A model generated the notes under the pieces. It saw nothing but the letters and a program-made list of their open reading frames with translations, searched no databases and had not been told where the DNA came from. Of a stretch of 64,000 nt of DNA, positions 1 to 11,049 are shown piece by piece. How positions within the stretch are numbered: position 1 is the first letter of the stretch; every line of letters begins with the position of its first letter. The translations under genes and the position numbers were made by a program. Source of the stretch: Eretmocerus hayati. Its lineage: Eukaryota > Arthropoda > Insecta > Hymenoptera > Aphelinidae. The stretch lies in contig CM056742.1 in the NCBI GenBank assembly GCA_029851415.1, forward strand, positions 189,639,344 to 189,703,343. The letters are read 5' to 3'.

Positions 1-1096
1 AAGCTCTTTCTGAATTTGCATTTTCATCATTTATAGATGGCATTCTCTTCGGGGCGTATATTTGATGCTGTTCGTCGAATCTCATTCTTGAGAGTTTCTA
101 AGCGTTTCCCGAATTTCCTTTGGTAAACACATTCCCCTTTCTCGAATGAAGCAGCCAACGTTTCTTCATCAATATCAGAGAACATCTCTTGATCAATCCC
201 AGCTTCTGTTTAAGAAATAATAGAGGAGACGTTTGATAAATTCTCTCAAGGTGCCAATAGATTATATGGTGTAAACTGGGCATTGAGATAAATCTTAGGA
301 ATTCAAATGTACGACTAGTATGATACTACATGAAATTGAAACACTCCCAATAATTCTGAGGTAATGGGAGACTTTCTTTCAATATATGGTTCACGAATGA
401 GAGTGGAGGGAGCATTCATCATAAATTCCTCGAGAGAATATCTGCACAACTAATTTTGGATGAATTACAAGATGACTGCATATGCATTTTCGCCATAATA
501 ATGAAGATGGAGAATTTTCTCCAGCATGACGTCAAACAGGATGTAACTCTGAATGTTGTTATACACATCATGTGTACATTGATCAACTCATGAACAGAGC
601 ATGCTTGCAGTAAGATTCATTCAGCTACACAAGTAGTCAAAGTTCGAGAAAAATCATCATCAAGAAGAATTCGCCTGAATAGTAAAATGTCGGATTGAGG
701 ATTAAAATTCTTAAAACTGAAGTCAGAGGAAGATTGAGACAGCTCGGCTCTAGTCAGATAAAGTTCAACGTACTTCAGCTCATAGTCAAGGCCTTGAGAC
801 AAGTTTTCAATTGAGCTCAAATGGAAGAATATTTTGATAAGCCAGAGTTATTGAAGGGATGGTTGAATGGAAGCAAGCTGGATACACTCACGTGATAGGA
901 GAATAGAGAATGAAAATGTTTGATCTTGAAAGAATATCAAGCTCATAAATCTTTCGGTGCGTTGAGCTTTGTCGATTCTGAGGTATGAGTTATTCATTCC
1001 TGAAATAATGAAATATTGAACTGGTGAGGTAGGTAGCTCAATCGACGATTATGCGAGTTATATGAATGTAATTATTATTAATTATCATTATCTGAT
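1..1096. other. AT-rich intergenic DNA
   Basis: Only short scattered open frames are present and none resembles a known protein. I see no tandem repeat, RNA gene or element end in this stretch. Confidence 0.5.
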
Positions 1097-1830
1097 TGAC
1101 GGTGCCCGTTGATCCGCTCAGCAGAGATTTTGATTGTGCAAGGAATATACAAGAGAAACCTCGGGATCGCCGTCGATGAGGGTCTGGTTACTCCCGCGTC
1201 TTGCTGGCCGGAGGTGAGATTTCCTCGGTCATCGGAGCAGTCTCCACTTGGTTTGCGGCGATCGCTTGGAGCGCGGCGCGACGGGCAAAAAGTTTTACCT
1301 GATGGAGTCCGTACGCGTAGATGCTCCGCATCAGAACGAGCACCTTTGTCGCGAGCACAAAGAGCACGGTTTCTGCATTCCATCAATTTACAATAGTTCA
1401 GAGTTCAATTTTTGCACATTTGGTTCACTTGTTGGGCCAGGAACGGAGTTGGGTGAGCGAATAGCTCGAATTCCTACCAAAGTAAATTGCGACTCGGCAC
1501 GAGTGCGAAACACGAACGCGACACAAATTCTATCGCTCATAACTGTGAGCTCAGAATACGGTATAAAGGTTGCGGTGATGACTTCCCTGGCGGCACCGCG
1601 GATACGTCGAGTATCGTGGAGTATGCGTCGCGACGGAGAGTCGGAAGTTGACTGTGTTTTGAGCCACGACAGCTCTAGTTTATATAGGTGGTGTAGGTGG
1701 TGACGATAAGCAACGTTACTCGTGTAATTTAATGGTAAGCGACGTTACGTAATGTTCCGTCGCGCTTCGTAACACGAGAATTCGTTACATTTGGAATATG
1801 CGTTACATATGTTCAAAAGTGATGTTCATA
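1097..1830 (-). repeat. diverged antisense Gypsy-type LTR, probably solo
   Basis: Read on the minus strand, this block is collinear with the 1,100-bp LTR at 26184-27283. Shared blocks include the terminal TGACGG at 1097, a segment at about 1191-1221, one with gcgactcgg and gtgcgaaacac at about 1487-1512, one with gcgtcgcgacgg at about 1624, and a minus-strand TATATAA box at about 1680. Identity is much lower than between the two LTRs of the intact element, so this is an older relative. No primer-binding site lies to the left, which argues against a 5' LTR of a minus-strand element. The right boundary is approximate because the expected terminal CGTCA is not visible. Confidence 0.7.
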
Positions 1831-1916
1831 TGTTTGTTGATTGGGAATTATAGATGCGCGTATCATATTGATCATGCATGATGACTAGAAATGTAATCCA
1901 TAGGTTTCCATGAAGC

Positions 1917-3575
1917 TCTCTAAAAAACGCTAAAAATCGATGTTCCTTGTATTGAATCGCATTCTGACGCATCCCAATGAATCGTTCTGAAATTTTTTTG
2001 GCATATTCTTGAAACTTTGGCAAACAGGAAAAAGATATTCGCATACCAACAATTTTGGATTCAAGCCCCGAAAAAATTGTTAAAAAAGGAAAAACAATTT
2101 TTAACCCTGTTATCTGTAATTAAGACGTTAGTGAACCATCTCATCGTATTTATCGGCTCATTTTACGTCGGAAATCACTTTGGAATATATCATTTTTGGT
2201 GGTGGAAAGTGGTCAAAAACGTCAAAAATCAGTTTCAAAGCAGATTTTTTTTCATAAACCAGCCTTTCCTGCGCATGCGCGTTGATCTACGCTGCTGTCG
2301 CTGCTGAAAGTATCTTCAATCGATAGCTGGTGTAATTTCCTTCAAAACGACTTCTTGCAAAAGTCGACTTGATGCAATTACAGCTGAGATATGACTGGTG
2401 CAGAAAATGGAAAAACCCAAGGTATCAAATCCGTGAATCCGCGCTTCTTTCAATGGCCTTGAAAAATGCGAATTTTGGATTGGGCCCTTTCTAACATGCG
2501 AAAATGTGTTTTTGATGTATTTTTTCACGTAGAAACCGAATACGCGGTCAGTTTTGTTCCAAACCTCCAGGATTTCTCACCAGACTCATAAAACCGACTC
2601 GATAATGGATGCTCATCTTCAGCCTTTTTACACTTATTTGAGATGAATTGTCGGTGTTTGGGGAGGTTTGGGTGGATTGTGTACCAGATACAACTATGTT
2701 CCTTAATGTATTATTATCAGTTGATGACAACGGTGATGGTTTCGGAACTCGAGGAAGCGCTGCTATCCTCACATAAGCTGGTCGATATAGTTTCCTCATG
2801 TGAAATTGAACAACAAAATCCAGCTCCAACAACAGAAATCTCACTCCCACCGCTTCCTTGAGCCTTAAAACCATCGGGATTGTCTTCGGCTAGTCAGAAC
2901 ACATCAAGTAACATAGTTGTATCTGGTACCTAAACCTCCCCATACACCGACAATTCATCTCAAATAAGTGTAGAAAGACTGAAGATGAGCATCTATTATC
3001 GAGTCGGTTTTATGAGTCTGATGAGAAATCCTGAAGAATTGGAACAAAACTGACCGCGTATTCGGTTTCTACATCAAAAAATACATCAAAAACGCATGTT
3101 CGCATGTTAGAAAGGGCCCAATTCAAAATTCGCATTTTTCAAGGCCAAGAAAATTACACCAGCTATCGATTGGAGACACTTTCAGCAGCGACAGCAGTAG
3201 CTTAGATCAACGCGCATGCGCAGGAGAGGCTGGTTTATGAAGAAAAATTTGCTTTGAAATTGATTCTTGAGGTTTTTGACCACTTCCCAACACCAAAAAT
3301 GATATATTCCAAAGTGATTTCCGACGTAAAATGAGCCGATAAATACGATGAGATGGTTCACTAACGTCTTAATCACGGATAACAGAGTGAACATTTGATT
3401 TTCATTTTTCAACAATTCTTTTCGGGGCTTAAATCCAAAGTTGTCAGTATGCCAATATCTTTTTTCTGTTTGTCAAAGTTTCAAGAATATGCCAAAAAAA
3501 TTTCAGAACGATTCATTGAGATGCGTCAGAATGCAATTCAATACGAGGAACATCGATTTTTAGCGTTTTTTAGAG
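1917..3575. mobile_element. 1.7-kb fold-back element with long inverted arms
   Basis: The left arm (about 1917-2700) and the right arm (about 2910-3575) are reverse complements with high identity. Both encode the same overlapping open-frame remnants in opposite orientation, and the spacer between them is about 210 bp. The left arm has roughly 110 extra bases near 2340-2455 that the right arm lacks. No transposase is recognisable inside. It is most likely a non-autonomous fold-back DNA transposon or a palindromic duplication; the outer ends and target duplication could not be fixed. Confidence 0.7.
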
Positions 3576-5321
3576 GGTTTCCAGGCTGTCCCAAAACATC
3601 GGGGCGACTTTGGAACCTAAAAACTATTGCTTTCCTCATAGTTTGGTGTTAGAAATTGGGGGAAATTCAATTGCTTCCGGGGCCATACCTGACAAGGTCC
3701 GATTCACCATGCTTACCCGCCTAGTCCCTTTCCTTTAATGTGCATGAAAGATACTTGTATCAATGTGGTATCTGTGGAACATAGCGTGGAATTATCTGGA
3801 GGATCTACACAATGGCAACGAACAATGATGAATGATGTGCCTTCGAATTTCTGACAGCAATAAAAAGAAATCAATAAATGTTAGCTCGATATACGTGCCA
3901 CCTTAAGGGGCAGATAACAATCTCAAGAACGTGATATATTGATTCTGCAGGAAAGGATAACGTTTCTGTATAGGGTCAGGGTTAGCGTGCTCCTTTGGAA
4001 TAAAGAGCGGATGGATCTCACCAATGAAGCTTCAAAATTCTGTATTCAATTGAATGATAGTCATTCTTTATGGACTGAGTGATACTCATTCTTGGTGAAC
4101 TGAAAACTCTGTCGTGAGCTTTGGCCTGGTCTGATAGGTGATATGCAGTGAGTCTCTGATTTCTGATTTAAAGTTCACGGAGAATGCCTCTGACTCGCTG
4201 TAGAGTTCAATCATCAAAGATTGAACTTCGATTACATCTCAGCAGCCGACGTAACGCTGATTCAACTGAGAAGTACCAATGCGCCATCGAGTGAACGAGC
4301 GTATAAATCAAAGAGCCGGCATCGATTGGTGCGTAAAGCAGTACACCAAAGCCTCGATTCAAACTTTACTGATTAGAGTTTGCGAGTTTCGGAAGCCGTG
4401 CTAAACAGCGCAAGACAAACGAAGGATCGACATCGAGAAGCAGGAGCTATGTAATTGCATTGCATTGCTTTGCCTATTGTTGTAGCAGCAGGCATCTCCC
4501 TCGACTGAATAATATTTAAAAAGGATTTTGAAGATGTGGGGTTGGTATATTTGAGCTATTTGAACTGTGTTCTCTTGAGGGTAGATTCCAAAGGTACGGG
4601 CGAGTATCGGTGATTGTGAAGTCTTGTGAGGACCCAGTTTTTCGTCGATTGTCACATCCGGTGGTTTATTTGAATACGGGTATCTCATTCTGCGGTACCA
4701 AGTGGGACCCAAAGGTGACCAAAAATAAATTATTATCATCAATAGACCATTGTCTCCGTTACCACGGAAATTAGATAGCAAAAGAGGTATGGACACTGGA
4801 TGGGTATGCAAAGAGATAAAAATTTTAACAAAATTACGGTGAATTAACATTGCAACATTCCTTGTCATGCTGTTGGAATTATGATTCTTGTATTGTGAGT
4901 CGATGGTTGATCTCGAAAAAAACGTGTTCTCAAAGTCTGTGCATCACGTGTGCAGCAGCAAAATCAGCCAAATTTTCCAGTGACAATAATAAGCTCAATA
5001 TTGTTCGTGGAATTATTTTGATATCTTTGATTCGTCCTCCATTTCATTGTTGATAATTGGATGATTTATCCATCACTGGCGTTATTGCCTACCTCGCTGA
5101 CGCTCGTCCGGCTTGGAAGTGTCTCTGATATGGTATGAGCCCCTGAAATGCTTCTGTAGTTCAACAATGTAACATTGAGATTTTATAATACAGTGGATTC
5201 GGAAAAAAAATTTCCTTGATGTAACCTAGTAATTGTGATCGAGAACTATTGAGTTGGTGTAATGTTGCGCATAGTGAGTTTCTTGAATCTCCAGTATGTA
5301 TCTGGGAATTTTGCCCAGTTG
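3576..5321. other. intergenic, no supported gene
   Basis: AT-rich sequence. A 155-codon minus-strand frame at 4401-4868 has no recognisable domain and irregular composition, so it is not called. A TATA-like box is listed separately. Confidence 0.45.
4302..4345 (+). promoter_or_regulatory. possible TATA-box core promoter
   Basis: TATAAAT at 4302-4308 is followed about 38 bp later by a CAGT that could serve as an initiator. No coding exon is recognised downstream, so this is a sequence-only suggestion. Confidence 0.2.
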
Positions 5322-5962
5322 GCCAGCCACAGTTCCAGCTTCAGTCCCAGTCACAATCTCAGCCTCAACCACAACCCGAGCCTCAGCCTATGTCCAGCCT
5401 CAGCTTTGGCCCGGACCCGGCCAAGCTTCAGCCTTAGCCACAGCTTCAGTCATAGCCCCAGCCCAGCCTCATCCCAAGCTACAGGCTCAGCCTCATCCCT
5501 AGCCACAGGACCAGCCTCAGCCTCAGCCATACCGCCAGTCCCAGCCACTGCCCAGCTTCAGTCCTAGTCCCAGACTCAGTCTTGGCAACAGCCCCAGCCT
5601 CGGCCCAGCCCCAGCCCAGCCTTAGCTTCAGTCTCAACCCCAACCTCAGCCCTAGCTCCAGCCTCAGGCCAACCCCATACCCAGTCACAGCCGCAGTCCC
5701 CACACTCAGGCTCAGCGTTAGCTCTAATCTCAGCCTCGGCCACGCCCCAGCTTAGACTCAGCTCCAACATTGTCCCTATCCCCAGCCTAAGCCTTAGCTT
5801 CGGCCTCGCCCCAGTGTTAGCTTGAGCTCCAGCTCCAGCCCGAGCCACAGCCCTAGCTTGAGCCCCAGCCTCAGCCCCAGCCTCGCCTCAAGCCACAGGC
5901 CCAGCCTCATCCCTAGCCACAGGACCAGCCTCAGCCTCAGCCATAGCGCCAGTCCCAGCCAC
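5322..5962. repeat. CAGCCY hexamer-like low-complexity block
   Basis: About 640 bp are built almost entirely of degenerate CAGCCT, CAGCCC and CAGTCC hexamers. A 60-bp segment at about 5488-5547 recurs nearly unchanged at about 5902-5961, so the block grew partly by larger duplications. Because stops are rare in such repeats, proline/glutamine/serine-rich frames on the plus strand and leucine/glycine-rich frames on the minus strand are open but are composition artefacts. Confidence 0.85.
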
Positions 5963-8690
5963 GTTTGATTCAGTCAATACACTAATTTCGAAATAGTTAT
6001 TTACATCCCATGATGCAATTATACTGAAATAGACAACTGTTAGAATCTAATAGGCAGTGGAACCTTGAGTGATTTTCACTGAAACTTTAGCGATTTCCAC
6101 TGAAATTTCAGTGAAAGTTCTTTGTCTGTGCGACTCCTGCGTGCAATATAATGATTCTGTTCAGTTTTTATCTTCCTGAAGTATGATACACGACTCCAAC
6201 AGAATGATGGGCCGAAAATCCATTGATGAAATCGTGTAGCTTCCGAGAAATTTCATTAGACATTTTCATCTTTCACCAATCAGCTAGTTTTTGTAGCTAA
6301 AAATGGCTGCAAGAGTTTGACTCCCCATTTTTGTCTGTACGATATGCTAATTTTGTTAGCCCACAGATTGAAGTAAATGTTGTGAAAATTCTGAAGAGTT
6401 CCCATAGACTCAATGTGTTATCTGCTTCATATTGAGATGTTTTCTAGCATGCTGCAATAACGAGCTGATGCGTTACGAATAGTTACATGTCAAAAGTTGC
6501 AGTGCAAACGCCCGTGTGACATGCGTAGAAATGACCAATAACCATAATTCATCCATTGCCCGGCTCAAGGTGGTTGCTTAGTATCGAACCTAATTGAATA
6601 TGCCCACTATATGAGAGGTGAATGATCTATGAATAACAGCGAGTGACTCTACAAATGTTTTCGACATCCAAAGATAACATTGTCTGAATCTTCATGATTT
6701 CGCCGAATCGCTATCTGATGAAATCATGAGTATTCAGACAATGACAAAGATATGCTGCAACTTTGAACCAAATTTTCAATTAGTTTGAGTTCTTAATTTA
6801 TACTCAAAATCGAATTTTTTTTAGATGAATTGGAAATTGATTTCAGGGAATCAAGAGTCCGCGTTTCCATGAATTGGACGCTGTGCACACACATCTAGTA
6901 GCAATGGTCAGTCGGAAGTGTGTTTTTTGTTGCACATTGCTTAAAAATTCCGATTAAACGAGTGAAATTAACGATGGTGATCGAGAAGAGATGAGTGGTT
7001 TAACCTAAGAGACGGTAAGTTGGATGAAAACTGAATATTGAGAGAGAGATGAAGAGACCGAGTTGCGAATTCACCACCATCAGTTCTAACGAACTCGATT
7101 GCTCGTACTCTATAGAGTCCTCGAATGGATGAATTGGCGCAAGTGAGTGGAAGCCGAATTGCACCACCTGTGCCCGACACTAAATAGAACGAGTAATTTT
7201 GATTAGTGAAACGCGCTGCATTACCGCAGTGGAGACGAACTTCAGCTTCATCATCGCTCCGTTTTATGAGCCACTAATCACATTAGCTTTGCAGCAGCTC
7301 TGGCTGGAAATTTTTAGTGGCCCCCACGAGCATATAAATCGATTATGCGAGGTTGAATTTGCTCTCAAGTATCTCCTGGGATATCCATAAAATACGCCGC
7401 AATTTTCACCCGAGGTGAGCCCACACGTTAGTATATTATTTTTCAATAGATTGTATTTGCTGTGCTTTGGATGAACATCATATAAGAATCTATATGATGT
7501 TCCAATTCTCTGATATTCATGCTTATGTAACTCGAAATCTGATCCCAATCTCCAGAATGAAGTAGTTGAATAACATGCGGACATGGTTGTAACTCTCTAT
7601 TTCCGCTTGTCGACTTTCCTGTATGCAAGAAACATCCGAATGATTTTCATACATCGAGATTTCTCATCCCAGAGTTATCATAATGATCCAGAAACAATTG
7701 TAATCGCATGGTTTAATTGTTGCTCGAGATTAGTGGGGAGAAGAAATTCACAGGAATGTCATTCTTCCTGAGTGAGTGAAATCTCAAAATTCAGCATTCG
7801 GCTAAAAACTTCTGTAGGTGATGCGAAATGTGATGAACTAGATTCATCCATGAGGATTAATGGATTATTAAAGCTCTGGTTTCTCTTGTTACAAGATCAT
7901 CTTAGCGTGGGCAAACGTCAAGTAAGGGACGGAGAGAGAGACAGGGGGAGCACAAAAAATACTCGGAATGCATTTTTCTTGCAAATGATATCCTTTAAGC
8001 GCAGACAATCCTCAATCAAGATGGATATTTGTCTTCTATTTGAGAGTATAAATTGGGGCAATGGTCTGTAAAATTTGTATCTGTATTCCATTGTAATCGG
8101 GGGAAATTGTTGCAGAACGGTAGCACAGTATTTGATTGGACCACTCATTTCTCCTATCAAAGTTATACCGTCCGCATGCTCGCATAAAAGAAAATCTCTG
8201 AGTCAAAATTGTTGCGAAAAGTTCACCAAGAAAACCAATACCTCTGATTGTTTCGGTGGAGAAGGCTCACAATCCTTTAAGAATCAATACTTTGTTATCA
8301 CAAAAGTGGAAACATGAAATCATGAGGAACCCGGCTATTTTTTTGTGGGAAAGATGTACGTGATGTATTCATCCGTGCACAAAGAAAGTCTTCCACCAAT
8401 GGATGAGTGAAGAGCATAATAGTATCAAAGAGAACAACGGTCCTGTCAGTTATGCTGAAATGGGAAGCTGAAAGTATGAATTGTAGGAGTACGAGAGAAG
8501 CGGATATGCAAGCTTTTTGCTGACAGCTTTTCAGCACTTTACCCATCTTTTTTCCATCTTTTCACAGAGCTGTCTCTATCTGTGGTTTGCATGTCTTGGC
8601 AAGATAACATCCTTTGCCTATCTGACGTAAAGAATTTCTGGATGAAATTACGCCGTGATTTTTCTTTTGATTCACTATGACTTTGTGAGG
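5963..8690. other. intergenic, no supported gene
   Basis: AT-rich. Several frames of 60-106 codons overlap each other on both strands at 7.2-8.8 kb without recognisable domains or consistent splice signals. Confidence 0.45.
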
Positions 8691-8734
8691 TACCAAAGGG
8701 CTCTGGATCTCGGGAGAGAGCCGGATGCTTGGTA
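8691..8734 (+). other. nested hairpin upstream of hairpin array
   Basis: TACCAA (8691-8696) pairs with TTGGTA (8729-8734) and encloses GGCTCT (8699-8704) pairing with AGAGCC (8717-8722). It lies just upstream of the covarying hairpin array and may belong to the same transcript, but it has a different loop. Confidence 0.35.
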
Positions 8735-8833
8735 ATAAATTAAATATAGGGATACCCCAATAGAGGTGTACGATTTTTCGTGGATTGACCTTATTTTTCA
8801 TGGAAATTAGGGATTCGTAATGCGGATTATCCT

Positions 8834-9257
8834 AGCCCTTGAACACCCATATCCGGGGACTGAGGCCCTTCAACAAGGCCGCAAAAGCTAAAGATTTCTT
8901 CAACTTTCAAAGGTGGACTATATAGGTACTTAGGTACAGATTCATTCGACCTTAGAAAGCCGATTTCTGTATATTTTAAACTATTTTTTGCAAGTGAGCG
9001 CCGAGGGGACTGAGGCCTTCATGCACATCGACTTTCAAAAAATATGTGATTCTTTCATAAGTGAACGCCGAGGGGACTGAGGCCCTCATGCATATCGACT
9101 TATGAAAGATGTGAGATTGGCTCACCCGGGTTTCTAAGAGTGTAGAAAGGACTGAGGCTCCTACACAGACATGGATTCCCGGGATGCGTAATTTTGAATC
9201 AGACGAATACTGGAGAAGTGCGGGGACTTAGGCCCGAACTGCCATCACAGCATCGTC
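8834..9257 (+). ncRNA. array of five covarying hairpins with conserved loop
   Basis: Five units carry the loop GACTGAGG (GACTTAGG in unit 5), starting at 8858, 9008, 9075, 9150 and 9225. In units 1, 2, 3 and 5 the loop is closed by GGG/CCC-type pairs. Units 2 and 3 share a 35-nt core with 32 identities, flanked by outer stems 8983-8995/9031-9043 and 9052-9062/9098-9108. These stems differ in sequence yet stay complementary, with at least three double substitutions that preserve pairing. Unit 4 has GTGTAG/CTACAC (9140-9145/9161-9166). Unit 5 swaps an A-T pair for C-G at 9221/9236 and has GACGA/TCGTC outside. One unit-2 pair is G-U on the plus strand, which favours a plus-strand transcript. No known RNA family is recognised. 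Transcription is inferred, not shown. Confidence 0.5.
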
Positions 9258-9330
9258 CTGCACCTGCATCGAGGCATATCAAAACTACAAGATATCACCA
9301 ATGAAATATTCACATTTATTTTCAATTCTA

Positions 9331-9452
9331 TATACAGGCCTGAGGAGAACCAGAGCACCAAAGCCCCGACACAGCTCTAATATTCAAATGAGCGCAAGCC
9401 TGCCTCAATGGGCTGATGAGCCTGTATTTATACTCGGTGCTCTGGCTGTATA
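9331..9452 (+). other. large imperfect hairpin downstream of array
   Basis: TATACAG (9331-9337) and CCAGAGCACC (9350-9359) pair with the contiguous GGTGCTCTGG and CTGTATA (9436-9452), giving 17 base pairs with one 12-nt bulge on the 5' side. The loop contains further complementary pieces, for example ACAGGC with GCCTGT. It may be the 3' part of the same structured transcript or an independent small inverted-repeat element. Confidence 0.4.
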
Positions 9453-10846
9453 GTATATCTATATTGTACGTAAGATGATGATTTAGATGATAGAATGATG
9501 GAAAAACGATGATTTTTCTTGGAAATTCATATTTTCAGATGATATTGGTAGATTCTTCTATTATCCTTGAATTAGTCACATCAAAATATCTTACATATGA
9601 TAGAAAACTCAAAATTAGCTGGTTCAATTATTTAGTAATGAATAAAAGATAATTTTCTGGAACATTCTAGAAACACGTGGTTTCCTATCTTTTTAATTGT
9701 AATTACTATTTAATCACGACATATATTTGAATTTTTTCTTCATGATTGAGCTTTTGGACGACTCACTAATCCTTTGAACAACTTATTCTACTCGAAAAGT
9801 TATTTTACAACTTATTATTTACATATTTACAACGAGACAGGATTCTCAGAAATAATTCAATTTTATGCCAAATAAATAATAGGAAATCCTTTCAGAGTCG
9901 GTCTTATGTGCCCAAAGAACAGAATTTATTTGGAACTCTCAAGTTAGAAAATTTTATAAGTAAATCAAGTTTGCAAAATAAAATAGGACTCTGAAATAGA
10001 TTCTTCATGGGACAAAAATATATACACTTGATAATTCTCAAAATAATCTGATTAATGGGGAAAAGGAGTTTTAAATTTGATGATGATTTATATCAAAAAT
10101 TCCTCGTGAAAACCTATAGAATTTTCGGTATTCCCATGTATTTGTATATATATGTATTTACTCAAGACTGTGTGAGTTTACACATTGAACAGCACGCCCT
10201 CGGCCGGGGAGGGGAGAGGTTTCCTGCCGCACCGGCTCGAGAGAGGTGCGACAGTTCAAATGTTTCTCACAGACCAAATCAGTATTATATCGGGTATTCT
10301 TCAAAATCGAAGAATCAAAATTTTGAGGTTATGGCACTCACAAGTTATGTCATCCTCCCGACTTTTTGAATGGAGTAATAATGGGTGAGTAGCGAAGCTG
10401 ATAAATAACTAAGGAAATGCGAGAGTCTTCAGGATTTTGGGGGGCTCGTTCTGGAGGAGACAATGAAATAACTTGAAAGAAAGTTCTGAAAATTCGCTTT
10501 TATGTGAAACTTCAAGCTTAGTGCAGAGCAAATTGTGAATAAATCTCAAATCTTCCATCTCTTTCTGTTCTAGACGTCTGAGCCGTCTATTGACTTGCTC
10601 CCCAATTTTCACAATTTTGAAGTATGAATGTGGTAAAATAGCTGGTTGAATGATGAAAACTGCCGTTGATGGATCAACCCTGATGACTTTGACTATATTC
10701 ATTCTTTAAAATTGTGAATATTGGGGAGTACGTAAATATACCCAGACGTCTACGATAAAAAGAGATAACAGATTTGAGATTTATCCACATTTTGCTTTGC
10801 ACTTATCTTGAAGTTTCACAAAGAAGCAAATTCTTGAATTTTTTTT
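9453..10846. other. intergenic, no supported gene
   Basis: Strongly AT-rich, with a small GC-rich island at about 10190-10255 inside otherwise AT-rich DNA. No domain or repeat family is recognised. Confidence 0.45.
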
Positions 10847-11029
10847 TGTTACGGGCGCAAGCTACCCAGGCGCCCGCACTTCAAGTGTACCACATATAAG
10901 GACCGCCGCTTGGTGCGGCCGGACTAGCTCAGTCAACAGCGTGTCAGACTCTTGATCAAGAGGTCGTCAGATCGTTTTCCGGCGGCCGCACTTTTCATTC
11001 AGTGCATGGAAGAGAATAAAATCATAACA
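10847..11029 (+). mobile_element. 183-bp LTR with tRNA-like insert (5' LTR of truncated or TRIM-like element)
   Basis: The segment starts TGTTA and ends TAACA, the short inverted repeat expected of an LTR. It contains a TATAA box near 10894 and AATAAA near 11015, and is followed one base later by a primer-binding-site-like sequence. No second copy is visible in the window, so the element is 5'-only, truncated, or its 3' LTR is lost. The small LTR and lack of coding sequence downstream fit a terminal-repeat retrotransposon in miniature. Confidence 0.7.
10918..10983 (+). other. tRNA-like segment inside the LTR
   Basis: GCCGGA pairs with TCCGGC as an acceptor-like stem. Between them lie an A-box-like TAGCTCAGTC and the anticodon-arm-like CAGACTCTTGATC, whose loop would carry CTT (Lys). 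The B-box region is degraded and the D arm is short. It is not a functional tRNA, and resembles a tRNA-Lys-derived head of the kind seen in SINEs. Confidence 0.5.
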
Positions 11030-11031
11030 AC

Positions 11032-11049
11032 TGGTGTCAGAAAGCGGAA
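11032..11049 (+). promoter_or_regulatory. primer-binding site, tRNA-Leu type
   Basis: TGGTGTCAGAAAGCGGAA begins two bases after the LTR end. TGGTGTCAGAA is complementary to the 3' end of insect tRNA-Leu species, as used by many LTR retrotransposons. The match weakens after about 11 bases. Confidence 0.6.

Noticed and set aside
2017..3415. Similar proteins of 77-96 residues on opposite strands
   Set aside because: They are the two arms of the fold-back element read in opposite directions; no homology to a transposase is apparent.
4401..4868. 155-codon minus-strand frame
   Set aside because: No domain, irregular composition and no splice context; length alone is weak evidence.
5249..5848. Pro/Gln/Ser-rich and Leu/Gly-rich open frames
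   Set aside because: They arise from the CAGCCY low-complexity block and overlap in several frames on both strands.
9410..9452. CTGATGAG suggesting a hammerhead ribozyme
   Set aside because: The second conserved segment (GAAA) and the three-stem arrangement are missing, so the match is only the short CTGATGA motif.
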